Below are positions 10,951 through 22,546 of a DNA stretch of 64,000 nucleotides, piece by piece (within the stretch, counting starts at the first letter, position 1; each line of letters opens with the position of its first letter). The position numbers were made by a program, and so were the translations under genes. Under the pieces are notes generated by a model. It was not told the DNA's origin, searched no databases, and saw only the letters and a program-made list of their open reading frames with translations. This DNA is from Oscheius onirici (taxonomy: Eukaryota; Nematoda; Chromadorea; Rhabditida; Rhabditidae), in contig OW051468.1 in NCBI GenBank assembly GCA_932521025.1, positions 8,308,064-8,372,063 on the forward strand, written 5' to 3'.

Positions 10951-12073
10951 TCAGGGACGAGGCTTCTTCTTGTCGACTCCGAGATCGCCTTCGGCCGGCC
11001 GGACTACGGTTGAGCCACTTCGAATGGACTGTATATCGTCGTCCGGTTTCTGTTTCTAAACCGTCGTAATTTCGAATTTCAAAGAAAAAACATACCATTT
11101 CTTCTCCAGAAAGTGGAAAAGCGTCAAAGAGATGGCCTATCAGCTTCTCCGTCCGACTAGTTTGGAAGTGTGTTCTTCGAGCTTGCAGAGGTTTATCTCC
11201 CTCCTTCTCTTCCGCTTGTGCGGGTTTGTGTTTGAACTGCCAGTAATATCCTTTCGCAATATTGTACCTGAAAAGATAGAGTTAGAGAAGAAATGAGCTC
11301 TGTCCGCATTTTTACCGATAACCCTCCGGGAATTTTATTTTCAGAGAACAATTTGCTAGAATACTCTGTAGCCTCAAACGAAGAAATTCTTGTGTTTGTG
11401 GCCGTGACAAGGCAAAAAATGAACGTTTTAGTGGTTATTTCAAGGAAATTTAGACTGAATATTTAACTTGAACCTACAAAAAGCTCGAAGTATTGCAAAC
11501 TTCAAACAGTAAAATCGGAACTGCTAAATTTAAACACAATCTGGACAGAAGGAAACTAGCCTGGACAATGACATCACTTCATCGAAGGCCTTCTTCAGCG
11601 GATCGACCACGGCCAGCATTCGAGACTGTATAAAGGTATACATATCGGGAGCCTGATAGACGACTCCGTTGATAATGTAGTAGTACGCCAGTGGTGTAAC
11701 TAAACTTGATATGAAGAAAAGTTAAAAATATCGGAATACCGTTTGTAGGCGAATTTCTTCTATGCTTACATATAACATAGAGAGGCGGCTGAGCGCTCCA
11801 CAATACGTATTGAATTCCGACTGTTTTTCTGAAGACACTTTACATTTACGAGAGAAAAACTAACATCAAATTTTCTTCGAGAGGCCTATCGTTCAAATTC
11901 TGCATTTTGATCTGCTGATTGTTGCATGACATGTCGTAAAATCTGTTGGCCGGATTGCAGAAATAGTCCAGGACATTTTCTGGAGTGATGAAATTCGGCG
12001 GCCAGTCGGGATTCTTGAAGGTGATGTGCAGCGGATTCTGGGCTCCGAGGCCGGCGGCTCCGGGTCTGGCCAT
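10951..12073 (-). CDS. mdt-6: Mediator complex subunit 6 (MED6)
   Basis: This is the head-module subunit of Mediator, which links activators to RNA polymerase II in the nucleus. MED6 hallmarks are present in order: VLDYFCNPANRFYDMSCNNQ, GIQYVLWSAQPPLYVICK, YYYIINGVVYQAPD, AFDEVMSLSRYNIAKGYYWQ, and a basic end DKKKPRP. Introns were placed by phase and homology. The one between the MSLSR and YNIAKG exons (11268-11560) has a GC donor instead of GT. The start ATG at 12073 fits family length; the frame stays open about 90 nt further upstream to an acceptor-like TTTTAG near 12166, so a longer N-terminus is possible. It lies 320 bp downstream of another same-strand gene, so an operon is possible. 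Confidence 0.93.
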
Positions 12074-12393
12074 TCTTATTTGGTCTTGTAATAACGAGGC
12101 AGAGGGTTCGAGACGAGACTCGATCAGAATGAGACGGTTGTCGAGATCCTTGCGGCAAGGTATTAACTAAAACAGATTAATCGGAAGAAAAACTGAAAGA
12201 AGGCCTTCTCCAGAAGACGGCTTGGAGGAAAGAACAAATTTTATGAGGTAAAAAGCTCTGGAAAAGAACCAACTATCGATTATGGGAACCAAGAAAAAGA
12301 GGAAGACTTTATTTCAAAATTAAATTACAGCCGTTGCAGAGAGAGAACCGGTTCATACAGCGTGAATGTATAAGAAAGAATACGTGACAACTC

Positions 12394-12870
12394 TTAGCAC
12401 TTGTACTTGGAATCCCAGTTCAGATAGTCGGATGGGAAAATGCGAGAATCGCGTCCGAGAAGCATGTCGAAGTGAAGACGAGAAGATTCGAAGATTCCGT
12501 CAGGGCCGCGGTTGATGTTGGCGGCAGAGTTGAGCTCACTGAATATGAAATTTCATGCAGAAAATTGACAAAAACTTACAGAATATACTGTTCAGCCTGT
12601 CCATTTCCACCGAGCATACGACGTGCGTTTATAAGACTAGCCATTTTCGTGTTCATACGAGACCCTTCGGCCAGAAGCTCGTGAGGGGCCGAATTGCTCT
12701 CCTAAAGTCAATTTTGATTGCAAATGGATACAATAAAGACTAACTTTTTGCGGAGCCTCCAAGTTTCGGATCGTGGCATGATCTTCGTGAAGGGCCTTGA
12801 AGGCTGGCTCTTTCTGTAGCGGCTCGGCCAGAAGATCGCTTTGACGTTTGGCGTGGGTGGTCGAAGACAT
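12394..12870 (-). CDS. Conserved-looking hypothetical protein upstream of MED6
   Basis: Three exons (about 12743-12870, 12583-12706 and 12394-12540) join in phase to a protein of about 130 residues. I do not recognise the family. Visible features are a charged, helical N-terminal half with no signal peptide or membrane segment, the stretch NTKMASLINARRMLGG, and a C-terminus containing HFDMLLGRDSRIFPSDYLNW. The ATG follows directly after TTTTCAG, a likely trans-splice acceptor. The strand and 320 bp spacing to MED6 allow a shared operon. An AATAAA lies near 12308-12313 on this strand. Confidence 0.65.
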
Positions 12871-13997
12871 CTGAAAATTGACTTTTACTAGGATTTAGCG
12901 AAAAGCAGGTATAAAACAAGACAAACGAGGCTGAAAATGTGCTTGTACTGTTTGACTGGCCCACTTTTCTGTTGAACGTGTCTTCACTGCAAAATAAACG
13001 GAAGGTCCATGCTCTAGCAGTCAATTAGGAAATACTGCGTCATATTCTACAAAATTTGTAAGAGCAAAAAGAATTTTTTGGTAGACAAATTGCTGAAATT
13101 CTTTCTTCACTGCTCTGGAAGCTTCCTAAGCAGTTTCACGGCAGTTTCTTTGTTTCTGAATGAAAAGCATCTTGTTTTCTCACAATTTGCACGAAAAGTA
13201 GATGTAAAAACGTATGAAATGACGGAAAAATGAGAAAATCAGCCAAAATACTGACATTTTGAATGACAATTCGGTACGCAACTGTCGGTGAGATTTGTCG
13301 TTGCGTACCACGCGCAAAATAAATAAATCCAGTTGTCAGTAATATTTTAGCAAGAAAAGGTACAGAACCAGCAGATTTTTATCATTTAGGAACATTTCCA
13401 AGGAAGAAAAACGTTGCTAGACAGAAATATTTAGAAGTTGTACTCAAAACACACGTAAACCTCGGATTCTTCTTCTCCCCCTGACTGATGCCCACTTGAC
13501 TACAAGTTTCCCCTCCGGCGGGAAGAAGAGAGATGAAAACTGGGTCAGTTATGTGGTTGCGTGTTCGATTACATCTGTGTGTGCTGCTGGTCGGATCATA
13601 ACATGGCCCAGGGAGTGATTGATGGATAGGGCGGTGCCACCACACGACGCCAAAACGGACGACCGACTCCACCTCACTTGTAGATTTCCGTCGCTCTTTC
13701 TCTCAAAGACTCAAATAAATGGCAACTTTGACTGATTTGCCACGACCATATGTTCCTAATTCTTTTTCTCTCCTCGCTTTCAGTCACAAACCTCTCTAAC
13801 CTTCGAGTGTTTTCCCGACAGATCCTATCGGGGGCTGAGAAGCCTGTAAAGAGTCGTCTGTTTGGTCGCCGGTCCAGTTGTCAGGTCTCCACAATGACCA
13901 TCCATCAATCACATGTCCTGTCCCACCCTCTCTCTCGTTCTCCTTCACGCCAACCCCTTCATTTGACTATTCTTATCAATCTCTCCCTTTTTTTCAG
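12871..13997. other. Intergenic region, divergent promoters
   Basis: No supported gene. This gap separates the minus-strand unknown gene from the plus-strand zinc-finger gene, so it should hold both promoters. A short inverted pair, GGTACGCAAC near 13272 and GTTGCGTACC near 13301, marks a small hairpin in an AT-rich segment. The frames here are short and lack family features. Confidence 0.5.
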
Positions 13998-13999
13998 AG

Positions 14000-15417
14000 A
14001 TGAGCAGGAGGAAGCAAGCACGACCACAGAAACGGCTAGCTGACGAAGATGAGACTGAGACAGTGCCTGAGAAAAATATACGTCTGGAAGAGCCCTCTAC
14101 CTCTACCGTCAAACCCATCCCGACCACCAGTGCTCTGACTCTTCTGGAAAATTCTCTGAAGAAGTTTGAACCTGCACGACCTTCAGGAAAAGGAGGTATG
14201 TGATTGATTGATATGAGTATGTGAGAGACGAATGGCCCTCTTCTGGCCATTAGTCAAGGTCTGGACGGATAGTTCCTCTCTCCCGGAGCCTATTGCAATT
14301 GCATTAGACCCTACCGACGGCTGGCTGTCAAGTCCTTCATCTGGACGTCAATCAGCCGGCTGCCATAGAGAGTAGTTTTCAAACTGAGACCACAATTTTC
14401 TCACATCCGAGAGAGAGAGAGCCGATTTGAGGGAATGATGGATGGACAGGGGAACTGCGTGAAACGACCATAAGAGAGAGGGAGGGAGATAGCTGTGGTG
14501 TGGCCATTAGTCTTCGTCAGTCCTGACGACCAGCCATAGGGCTGTGTGAAACGACGGCTGAAAGAAGAAATGGCACATGTGTTTCGGCCAGATGCGGGGA
14601 GGAAGAGTGATCGTGCTCAATAGTAGAGACTCTTAGCATAATTTCCCAGTGCAAGTTAGGTATCTTTTCGTCCCTCTCCTCAATTTTGGACCTTCTAGAA
14701 GAAACCTCTTTTTCTTTTTTTTCTGAACGATCCATGTAGAATCATGGAGAGTGTTCTGGCTGGCTGTTTTCAAGATAGCTGAACTTCTTATATGATACCA
14801 GTTTCATAACTTACATTTCTTCAGACAGTCTTTGTAACCATAAGTTTCAGGCACTTCAACAACTCCCTCTTCTGGAAGCCTTGGAGCCTTATTCAATTGC
14901 ATAGGAAAGATTAATTCAGGTTCTTAGCATCAAGACTAAATCAAAGAAGCGTTTCAGTTCCAGTTCCAGAAGCCGACGGCGTCTCCTCCATCCTCAAATG
15001 TCTTCAATGTGGTCTGTGCTTCCCAGTAATGGAGCAGCTGGTAAAGCATATGCAGGAGACGAAACACTTTAGTAATCTGCCGAAACCATACACGTAACTT
15101 TTTCTGTTAGTTATTCAGAAATCCAGTTCAGAAATATGATGCAACTGGATCGGCAAAAGTTGTTCAGCATGAAGACGGATCCCGTCAAGTTGGCTTGTCT
15201 CAAATGTGGAGAGGTGAGAGAACTGGGAGAGTCAAAAGAGATTCTGATTGAGGTACCAGCAAACATGGATCAACATCTGAGGGAAGTGCACAGCATCAAG
15301 AAGAAGGCCGACTGGTTGCGGAACGTCCAAGTCATTTCGGGTCTAACTCCTCCAGCATTACAGTCTCCGCAGCTAAAACAGCTAATGTCTCTTATCAATA
15401 CGGTTGCAAAACAATAA
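14000..15417 (+). CDS. Teashirt-like zinc-finger protein with MSRRKQ motif
   Basis: Exons 14000-14195, 14958-15093 and 15132-15417 join in phase to 205 residues. The N-terminus MSRRKQARPQKR matches the short repressor motif of SALL and FOG proteins, which is known in vertebrates to recruit NuRD; Teashirt proteins start similarly. The first finger is CLQCGLCFPVMEQLVKHMQE, continuing TKH (C-x2-C-x12-H-x5-H), with the HMxxTKH signature of teashirt/tiptop fingers. A second CLKCGE pair is followed by a late HLREVH. The protein is much shorter than fly or vertebrate Teashirt, and no homeodomain is visible. The ATG is two bases after TTTTTCAG, suggesting trans-splicing, and AATAAA overlaps the stop. 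A nuclear transcriptional repressor is the inferred role. Confidence 0.72.
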
Positions 15418-15428
15418 AAATATATTTA

Positions 15429-17255
15429 TTTGACATAAGTGACATCTGAGGGAATTACGACGACTGGAGTGGAATCTCGCTGTCGGTACAGGAGGCGACT
15501 GATCATCCAGATGGTTATGAGAGCATTCACGCCGGGGTAAATGTCAATAAACTGGAAAGAAGAGTAAAAATATCTGGCAGTAACTTCGTGTTATTTAAAT
15601 GAAAGCGAGTGTGACATTTAGGTCGTTTTAGTGTTTTCGAACAAAAAGTTCAATTCCCCAGCTCTCCTGGATTTCGGTCGTTCCATGAAAGAACGCCATA
15701 TGAAAAAGACTGGCTCAAAACTTTGGTTTGGCAAAAATGGTTCTATGGAATTTCATTTTGTTAACTTCCACTTTCACCGCCCTGTTCATCTTCCGGTTCT
15801 AAAAAGTATTCTTACCTTGGCTTTTGACTATTTTCTTCGCATTGCTTCTTGTACTGAGAATTTTTTTTTCGATTTTTGGTAATAAGAAAGAATGCAAAAG
15901 TAGAGGTGATAGAAATTTAACTAGAAAGAATAATTTGCATGGGGCCTAAATTTCTGGCTTGTTCTATCACCCATGAGCCGACTAAAGTCCAACAGAGCCC
16001 AATTTGTGAAAAAAGAGGAAACGACCCCTCTTTTCACCAAAACTCACAAAATATTGCCAAGACGGTATCGGTTCAGTTGTAGTCGTCTGACGAATAGCAT
16101 CATGAGCTGTAGAGACGGCAACAGCGGCAATGGACAGGGCCTGAAAGTAGCATCGGTTGATTATTCTGACGGTGCTGACTTTGAGAAATAAACCACTTGC
16201 AACTTTTTTGTAGCCTTTGTATGTGGTTGCAGTGGCAAATGTTGATATGTCGGTTATGAGCACCCGAATTAGACAAATGATAACAATGATGGCACAGAGA
16301 AGAAGAGAGCTGGCCTTGATCCAAGCTAATGTAAGATTCTGAACAAAATGTCAGTAATACTGCTATCGAAAACCTCATTTTGTGTGATTGACTCAATTGA
16401 CGTTCTGGCGACGAGAACATAAATAAATGCAAGGATAATAGGAGCAGAAATTAGTGAGAGGGCGATGAATAGAATGATGATAAAGTAGGATCTTCTGAAA
16501 AATAAGTTCAGAGAGTACAGAACTTCATACCCTATAAATATTCTGAGCCAAAATATTGCAGTCACAGCTGTAAGAAGCCAAGAGAGCACCCGCAAGAGAC
16601 GAGGAATCATGGTGAGGTAGTAGTTAGTGCACTGAAATGAATCCTCTTGCAATGATCAAATTCCACTTTTTCCTATTCTTATTATGAGCAGGTGGACGTG
16701 CAAGTCATCACCTCCTAGAATACCGCAGAAAACGTCATTAAAGCGAGCCCAAAGCAACACCTCCGTTTGAAAAGTAGAAGTGCCCGAAGTTGGGAAAATG
16801 CCGGTTTTTACCGAACTCTTTGCGCAATAACTCTTCAGAATTGTTCTCGAGTACTTTAGAAAAAAAGAAAAGGCTAAAACCTAAAAGAAATCGAACTTGA
16901 AGCATGTTTAGCATTGCAGTCTAACCTCTAACCGACTGCGCTATGCTGGAAAGCCCGCACGGCGCCGCGGTTGGTCTGATGAGCTTAGATAATCAGCACT
17001 AGTATGGAGATAATCAGTAGTTGCATAGGGGTTGCTTTAACCCTTTTGATCTCAACCTACCTCAAAGACACAAATGGGCCTGGAAGTCGAATCGAGCATA
17101 TCAAAAATTGACTGAAGCATGATGACCACATGGTATGTCTTCTTCGCGTCTCTGTTGGGCATCAGACGGACCATTATGGCTATGGAGGTGCTCCAAGAGA
17201 TTAGGACTGAGAGACAGCAGAAAGGACGTTGAACAAAGACGGAATACCACTCCAT
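15429..17255 (-). CDS. Multi-pass receptor, serpentine chemoreceptor-like
   Basis: At least six exons in phase encode a string of hydrophobic segments: FCCLSVLISWSTSIAIMV, VVIMLQSIFDML, RLLRVLSWLLTAVTAIFWL, SYFIIILFIALSLISAPIIL, KASSLLLCAIIVIICLIRVL, ALSIAAVAVSTAHDA, and a last one within NALITIWMISRLLYRQ. That gives six or seven membrane passes and a short cytoplasmic tail ending VTYVK. The pattern resembles nematode serpentine receptors, but I cannot name a class. The first exon (17063-17255) starts within a hydrophobic segment, so an upstream exon is likely missing. The first intron (about 16634-17062) carries a tRNA-like sequence. The intron at about 15553-16045 is the longest and looks empty. 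Confidence 0.62.
16886..16953 (-). repeat. tRNA-Cys-like sequence, copy 1
   Basis: On the minus strand an A-box-like TAGCGCAGTCGGTTA is followed by GACTGCAATGC, which would place GCA (Cys) in the anticodon loop, and by AAGTTCGATT as a B box. The acceptor and T stems do not pair well and the anticodon stem has a mismatch, so it is unlikely to be a working tRNA. A close relative occurs at 45541-45605, also inside an intron. A tRNA-derived SINE or tRNA pseudogene is the best reading. Confidence 0.5.
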
Positions 17256-18077
17256 AGACGGAAAAATACTAGCAGGAAATGCCTTTGGAACATGTGTTAA
17301 TCATTATAGACGACGAACTGGAGAGCGGGCTATTCAATTAGCCGGGGCGCTTTCTGCAAGGTGCAAAAGACTATGGGGTAGTTTTTACTGGAAACAAGGT
17401 GTGAAAAAATAGACAGAACTCGTTCCTAGAAGTCTGTTTGGGATTGTAGTTATCCCATCTGCAAGCCATGTTTCACATCGGTCCAGCCATTGAAGAGAGT
17501 CGGCTCGAAAGACAATGGTCTGGGTCATTGAATCATGATTGTAGAATTTCAAATCTGATTGTGAGAAAATTCTAAGGTGTTAGAGGGACCAGAATCAAAA
17601 ATGTGAGCTGTCAAAAAGGATCCCAAAAATATTTCGTTTTTGAGAACCACAAACCCCCTGAAAATCAGGGTAGCTTGATTACTCAAGTTTTAGTTGCTAG
17701 TCCTAGTCACTAGTAATTACCGAGAAGATAAGAAAAGAATTCATTCAAAGTTTCATAACCCCCGATTTTCCGGAAATCTCCGGTTCCCGATTCTGCTTCA
17801 GAACCGGAAATTCTTGCGTGGTTCCGCCGGCTGGGAACTTCTTTGCAGCTGACCATTAATTAGTAGTACAAAATTTTTTTCTAAACGAAATTAGAAAATA
17901 GGCAATTAGTGAATATTTTTTTATTTTCGATCAATATTAAGACTTTGTCAATGTATGTGAAGTTCAGTCTGTCAGACCACTTCCCGTTCGTCCGGTCGTG
18001 GCTGTGATCCCGTGTTTCGTGTCGAGCTAGCATATGACATTCTGAAAACAGCTTTTATCCTAATTTCTGACTCATTG
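17256..18077. other. Intergenic region
   Basis: No gene is supported. Nothing here resembles a conserved domain, and the reading frames are short. A small local inverted pair around GGAAATCTCCGGTTCC near 17770-17800 is the only structure I noticed. Confidence 0.45.
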
Positions 18078-20196
18078 TCACGAATTGAGCTGTGGAACGC
18101 CAAATGCTCTAGGTGGGCCGTCTTCTACTGACGATGGCAGTCCCATCTTCATTCCTCCGTGAGATCGTCGGTTATTTACCTAAAGTTTTCGGTAAAACTT
18201 GGGAAAAAGAACAACTGACTAAACAAATGAGAATGACAACAAGTATTAGAAGAACTGTAGCCACACCAATAATGGCAGCTATAAGGAGAGGGGACGTCGT
18301 GGAGGGAGCATAAGATTGATTGACTTTGTTCAAATAGGCTCTGGAGGGAATTCCTGAAAGCTTCAATAGAAAAATCTCATATAAATCAAACCATTGACAG
18401 TAATACTTGACGGATCGACAGTATTCCCAGCCAGAAGACTTCCAGACGCGGAGACTGTGCTCTCTAGTCTTGTGGCCAACTGTTCCGGATCTCCTACCGG
18501 CTCCTTGGTGTTCATGACGGCGTTGACCACGACTGACCCTTTGGTGAAAGAATCAATTTGGATCGATACGAAATCGTCGCCAAGTTCGTTTTTGAGAAGT
18601 GTGTTCAACTGAAATAGAAAATGGGTGCTATTGATTTCACAGGATCCGTCAACTTTAGATTTAGGGACGTTGAGAAGAAACCTCAAATTTCGAGCTCACA
18701 CAGACATTTTTCAGCGTTTCGATGTTCTACAACGTTGTAGAACTCGTCAAACGCTACAACTTTTCTGAACATCGTAAAGCTGGAAAATGTATGCATGAGC
18801 TAGAAAATTGAGGTTTCTTCTAGGACCGTCACAACACTCACCTCTGGCAGAATCTGTTCCGAAAGCTTTCTAAACTTTCCGCTCGAGTTGTCAGCAAAAT
18901 CACTCATCCATTCGATGGAGGTAATCTTGATTGTTATTGGAGTTTTGGTCATGGCTACTGGTCTCATCATCACAGGCTTTTCTTCCATCTTTTCCGTCGT
19001 CGGAGTCACAGTTGTTGTCTCCTCTTTGACTGTGCTGGCTCTCTCAGTCGTGGATTCAACTACCATCTCTGTCCTCTCCTTTTCCAAAATCTCTTCGCTC
19101 TGTTCAGGCTGCTCATGCGGCGGAAGACTGGCAAGTGGGAAAGTCGGACTATTTTCATCGACTTTGGGTGAACCGTCAGCTTCAAACAGTCCTCCGAGAC
19201 TCGAACTGTCGAAAGGAGCCTCTTCTTCCGACGAAGTTTTGGTCGTCGACTCTTCTCCAATATGAACTGTCGACTCGATATTTCCATCAGTAGCATCCCC
19301 GTGGGGGAGAGTGACCTGTGTAGCTGTTGTGTCCTCAACTGGATCCTTCTTCGCCAACTCTTCTCCACTTTTCTCTTTCAAGACACGTCTCTCTGCTGTC
19401 TCTGTAGAAGTTGTCCAGACGTCTGCCTCTGTCGGAACAGTCTCTTCCAGCTCAGTGGAGGAAGAGGACGTGACTTCAGTAGACAGTTCCACATTAGTCT
19501 CGGTAGTCTCTCCTACTGTAGTCTCTACCGTAGTCGGTACAGTCGGTGCTGATCCTTCTGTACTCGCTTCAGTTGACTCTTTGGTAGAGACTGTTGTCTG
19601 TTCGCTAGTTCCAGTTGGTTCAGTTTCTTCTGCCTGTTCTACAGTAGTCTCCAAAGCAATCGTTATAGCCTTTGGTTCTGGCGAAGTCATTTCAGGATCC
19701 GGAAGAATAGGAGACGAGGCCGGCTCAAATGGATCCTCTCCCATTGTCTGAATCAATCATGTAGAGAAGAAGTGCGTTAAAAAAGTGCTTTTTCTACTTG
19801 AAGACTTTAGTTTCCAACTTTTGAATGTTCTACAAAGATATAGAAAAAATCACGGGCTACAACTTTGCAGAACATCTAAAAGCCGAAAAATCACCTCTTC
19901 ACTGTTTTTTAGACAAAAAAGCTGCAATGTCTACCTCTTCCAGAGCGGCAGAAGTGGTTCCACCGGTGGTTGATGGCCGACTGGGAGCAGTCGTCGTCTC
20001 TTGCTCCAAAATGGCTGTACTCATTACAAATGTGTCCAATCTAAACCATATTCCCTTTTATTTAAAAAAACACAGAACCATACCCCTCATTCTCCTGGCT
20101 ATCCCGCCTAATCTCAAAAGCATCCTCGCTATTTTCATCCTGGGCGCCGATCGGCGACGACGCAAGGAAGCCGATAAGAAAAACGAGAAGAAGCAT
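18078..20196 (-). CDS. Mucin-like transmembrane protein with SEA domain
   Basis: This is a type I membrane protein. The start at 20196 gives the signal peptide MLLLVFLIGFLASSPIGAQ. Then comes a Thr/Ser/Glu-rich ectodomain of roughly 330 residues (large exon about 18843-19745), expected to be heavily O-glycosylated. The SEA domain follows, split by an intron: KITSIEWMSDFADNSSGKF, then DDFVSIQIDSFTKGSVVVNA. GSVVV is the classic SEA autocleavage site. A membrane segment within LLIAAIIGVATVLLILVVIL and a short tail ending FGVPQLNS complete it. Two introns carry hairpin elements: one splits the SEA domain and the other follows the second exon. The role is unknown; SEA mucins usually line epithelia or anchor shed ectodomains. 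Confidence 0.8.
18674..18822. repeat. Hairpin element copy 2, near-complete
   Basis: This is the best example of the family: nearly the whole 149 bp folds on itself. GAAGAAACCTCAAATTTCGA at the left matches the complement of AAAATTGAGGTTTCTTC at the right, and the centre has GATGTTCTACAACGTTGTAG and CTACAACTTTTCTGAACATC. It lies within the intron that splits the SEA domain. Confidence 0.75.
19805..19900. repeat. Hairpin element copy 3
   Basis: The palindromic core is GAATGTTCTACAAAGATATAG with CTACAACTTTGCAGAACATC. The flanks TTCCAACTTTTG and CTAAAAGCCGAAAA are more diverged than in copy 2. It sits in an intron of the SEA-domain gene. Confidence 0.65.
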
Positions 20197-20724
20197 CAAC
20201 TCACCACGATTCAAACCTGCAGGAAAGTTTTAATTTAGATTGAGGAGAAACAAAGTGTCCGAGAGAGGTGATTCAGTTTCAAATGGGAACATGGACAGGT
20301 TCCGGGGTGAAGAAGCTGAACGGAATGGCTTTCATTAGGTTATAGAGACTGGTGTACAGCTGACTGATCAGCCCGTCTTTGAGTCATTGGAGAACTGTTC
20401 TACGAACTGGCTGTGACCTTCTTTTTCTTCTAATTTGATACAGGAGAGTAAGAACTTGTGAACTGAACAGTGGTTTTCAAAAGGACACGACGTTTTCGGT
20501 CAATCAATGACTCTAGTTCTTTTTTTTTGTTTGATATGCCTGAAATTTCAGTTCTAGGGTTCTGTTTCAACGTTTTCCAGTAGACTATACCAAAAATTCC
20601 AAAAAGTTCAAGGCATTCTTTTGATTCAAGAAAATAACTTAGTTGTGTTGCATTTCGGTCAGGTCAAAAACCAAACTAATCATGTTTTACTGGGGCAACT
20701 TTTGAAAAACTCTCAACATTCATT

Positions 20725-20915
20725 GGCTCTTGTTCGTCTTGCCTGTCACCTAATGTGCGAGCATATAGCCGTCCAATCAAACAGTGCAACTTCCACCCGG
20801 CCATTTTAGGTTCAAAAAATGCTTTTCACGCTTTTTAATGTTCTGCAAAGTTGTAGCTTACTTTGAAAACTACAACTTTGCAGAACATCCAAAAGTTGAA
20901 AAGTCTTATTTTAAG
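20725..20915. repeat. Hairpin element copy 4, longer variant
   Basis: It starts with GGCTCTTGTTCGTCTT and CCTGTC, shared with the copy at 42770-42979, and contains the core AATGTTCTGCAAAGTTGTAG followed by CTACAACTTTGCAGAACATC (20 of 20 internal complement). The right terminal repeat is not evident, so it may be truncated. Confidence 0.65.
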
Positions 20916-22394
20916 CTCTAAAACTAGGCTGCGAGATTGCGCGGTTTCGTGAAACGGCTATTATCTTACAACCCCTACTACCCAAAATTATTCGAAAGGT
21001 AAGGAAAGGGGCGCTACTACTCAATGCCTTGATGTTCGACTAAAAATGTCTGAAATAGGTTCAACTTCAAAGAAACTGGTAAAACGTGGAGTGTTTGAAC
21101 ATGCTTCTCTTTTTCTCTATGCAATGAGTTGTGACCTTCACGCATCTAGCCGAAAAAATGAGACTACTCCAGCTGTTTCCTGTTCATTAGAAGGAAGAAA
21201 AGAAAATGTTGAGAAAGGTGATGCCCTGTAGATTGGAGAGAGAGTGGTTCAAGATCTCTCGCCGATAGAGCGAAAATATTTTTCAAGGAAAAAAAGTGAG
21301 TGAGAACAACTGAAAGGGAGATAAACCTTGATGTTTTTCAAAAGGACGGGATTGGGAAGAGAGGGCAAGACTGGAAAAGTCCGTTTCCTTGTACAGAGAA
21401 AGTTCAGAGACAGTCACTGAAAATAACCAGATGACCACTTTGCCAGACTGAGTATCATAGGGAAGTAAACCCGAACAGATCTTTTGGAGAAAATATTACA
21501 GTCTTCTTTTTGAAGAAACCAAAAAAAATAGACTCTTTATATGGCAAATGAACAAGCCTACTTGGAGAAGAGTGCGCCTCACTGAACCCCAAAGACCTTC
21601 GAGGACAAATTGTCTGGCAGGATTGAGAACAAGAGATCATTTGAACTGTGCTTTCAAAAAGTGTGTCTGCTGGAGAGTATCGAAGTACAGAAAGCAAACA
21701 TGAAGCTGAGAAGAAGACGAAAATTAGCGGGGTCGCGGTGTCAAAGGAAGATTAGCACGGCTTGTACAGGGGCTGCATGTTATGCGAGAACAAACAATCT
21801 GTCTCAGGAGGGAATTTCGAGTCAATGTACAGGTGTGTGTCTACTGGTTATACTATCAGGCGACACAGACTCTGCAAAAAGGTCTAGGAGGCACAGGCTG
21901 GAAACATAGAGGAACAGGATTCGGGAGGAGGAGGCGCGTCCGAAGAGATTAAGCTGGCAGCGAGGAAAATGATAGTGACCTGTCCTGTACAGTCTAATTC
22001 ACTTCTCAGACTGATTGGCGAGAAAAGCTGGAACAGTGGAGTCTTGTCGCTCTCTCTCCCGTTATTTGCCATGTTCGAGGGGTGACCCCCGTGAAAAGTG
22101 ACCACAGAAAATTTTACGAGAAGAGTAGGAGGTAAGAGTTTTGTAAACAGTTCAAAATTAAAGGCAGTCGACTGACTAAAAAGATAGTACATAACTGGGC
22201 GCGACGAGGCAGACGACTTGTTCCCTAACACGTTAGCCGAGACCACCCCGCCATTGGGAAACGCGATGAACAATTTCCTAGGCAATCTTCTGGCTTTCTT
22301 TCAGTTACAAAAAATGTAAGCGAACCGCTTCAAAGTAGGGGAGACAGAGAATGAGACAGGCGCTATCTTCACGACTCCTCAACTTTGAGACTTT

Positions 22395-22546
22395 GGGAAA
22401 AAACCCCATTTTTCTGGCTCATTCTTACATTTTTCAGGTTTGTGATGTTCTACAAACTTGCAGAGCTCATCAAATACTATAACTTTGCAGAACATCGCAG
22501 AGCCTGAAAATGTAGGTGTGAGCTGGAAAAGAAGGCGTAAAGAAAC
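22395..22546. repeat. Hairpin element copy 5
   Basis: The left flank GGCTCATTCTTACATTTTTC and the right flank AGCCTGAAAATGTAGGTGTG bracket the core GATGTTCTACAAACTTGCAG and AACTTTGCAGAACATC. It has the same organisation as copy 2 and lies in intergenic DNA. Confidence 0.65.

Noticed and set aside
19262-19751. Plus-strand frames opposite the Thr-rich exon
   Set aside because: Antisense shadow of the repetitive Thr/Ser/Glu codons.
21884-22285. 133-codon minus frame in the gene-poor region
   Set aside because: No domain, no signal peptide, no splice context; composition looks random.
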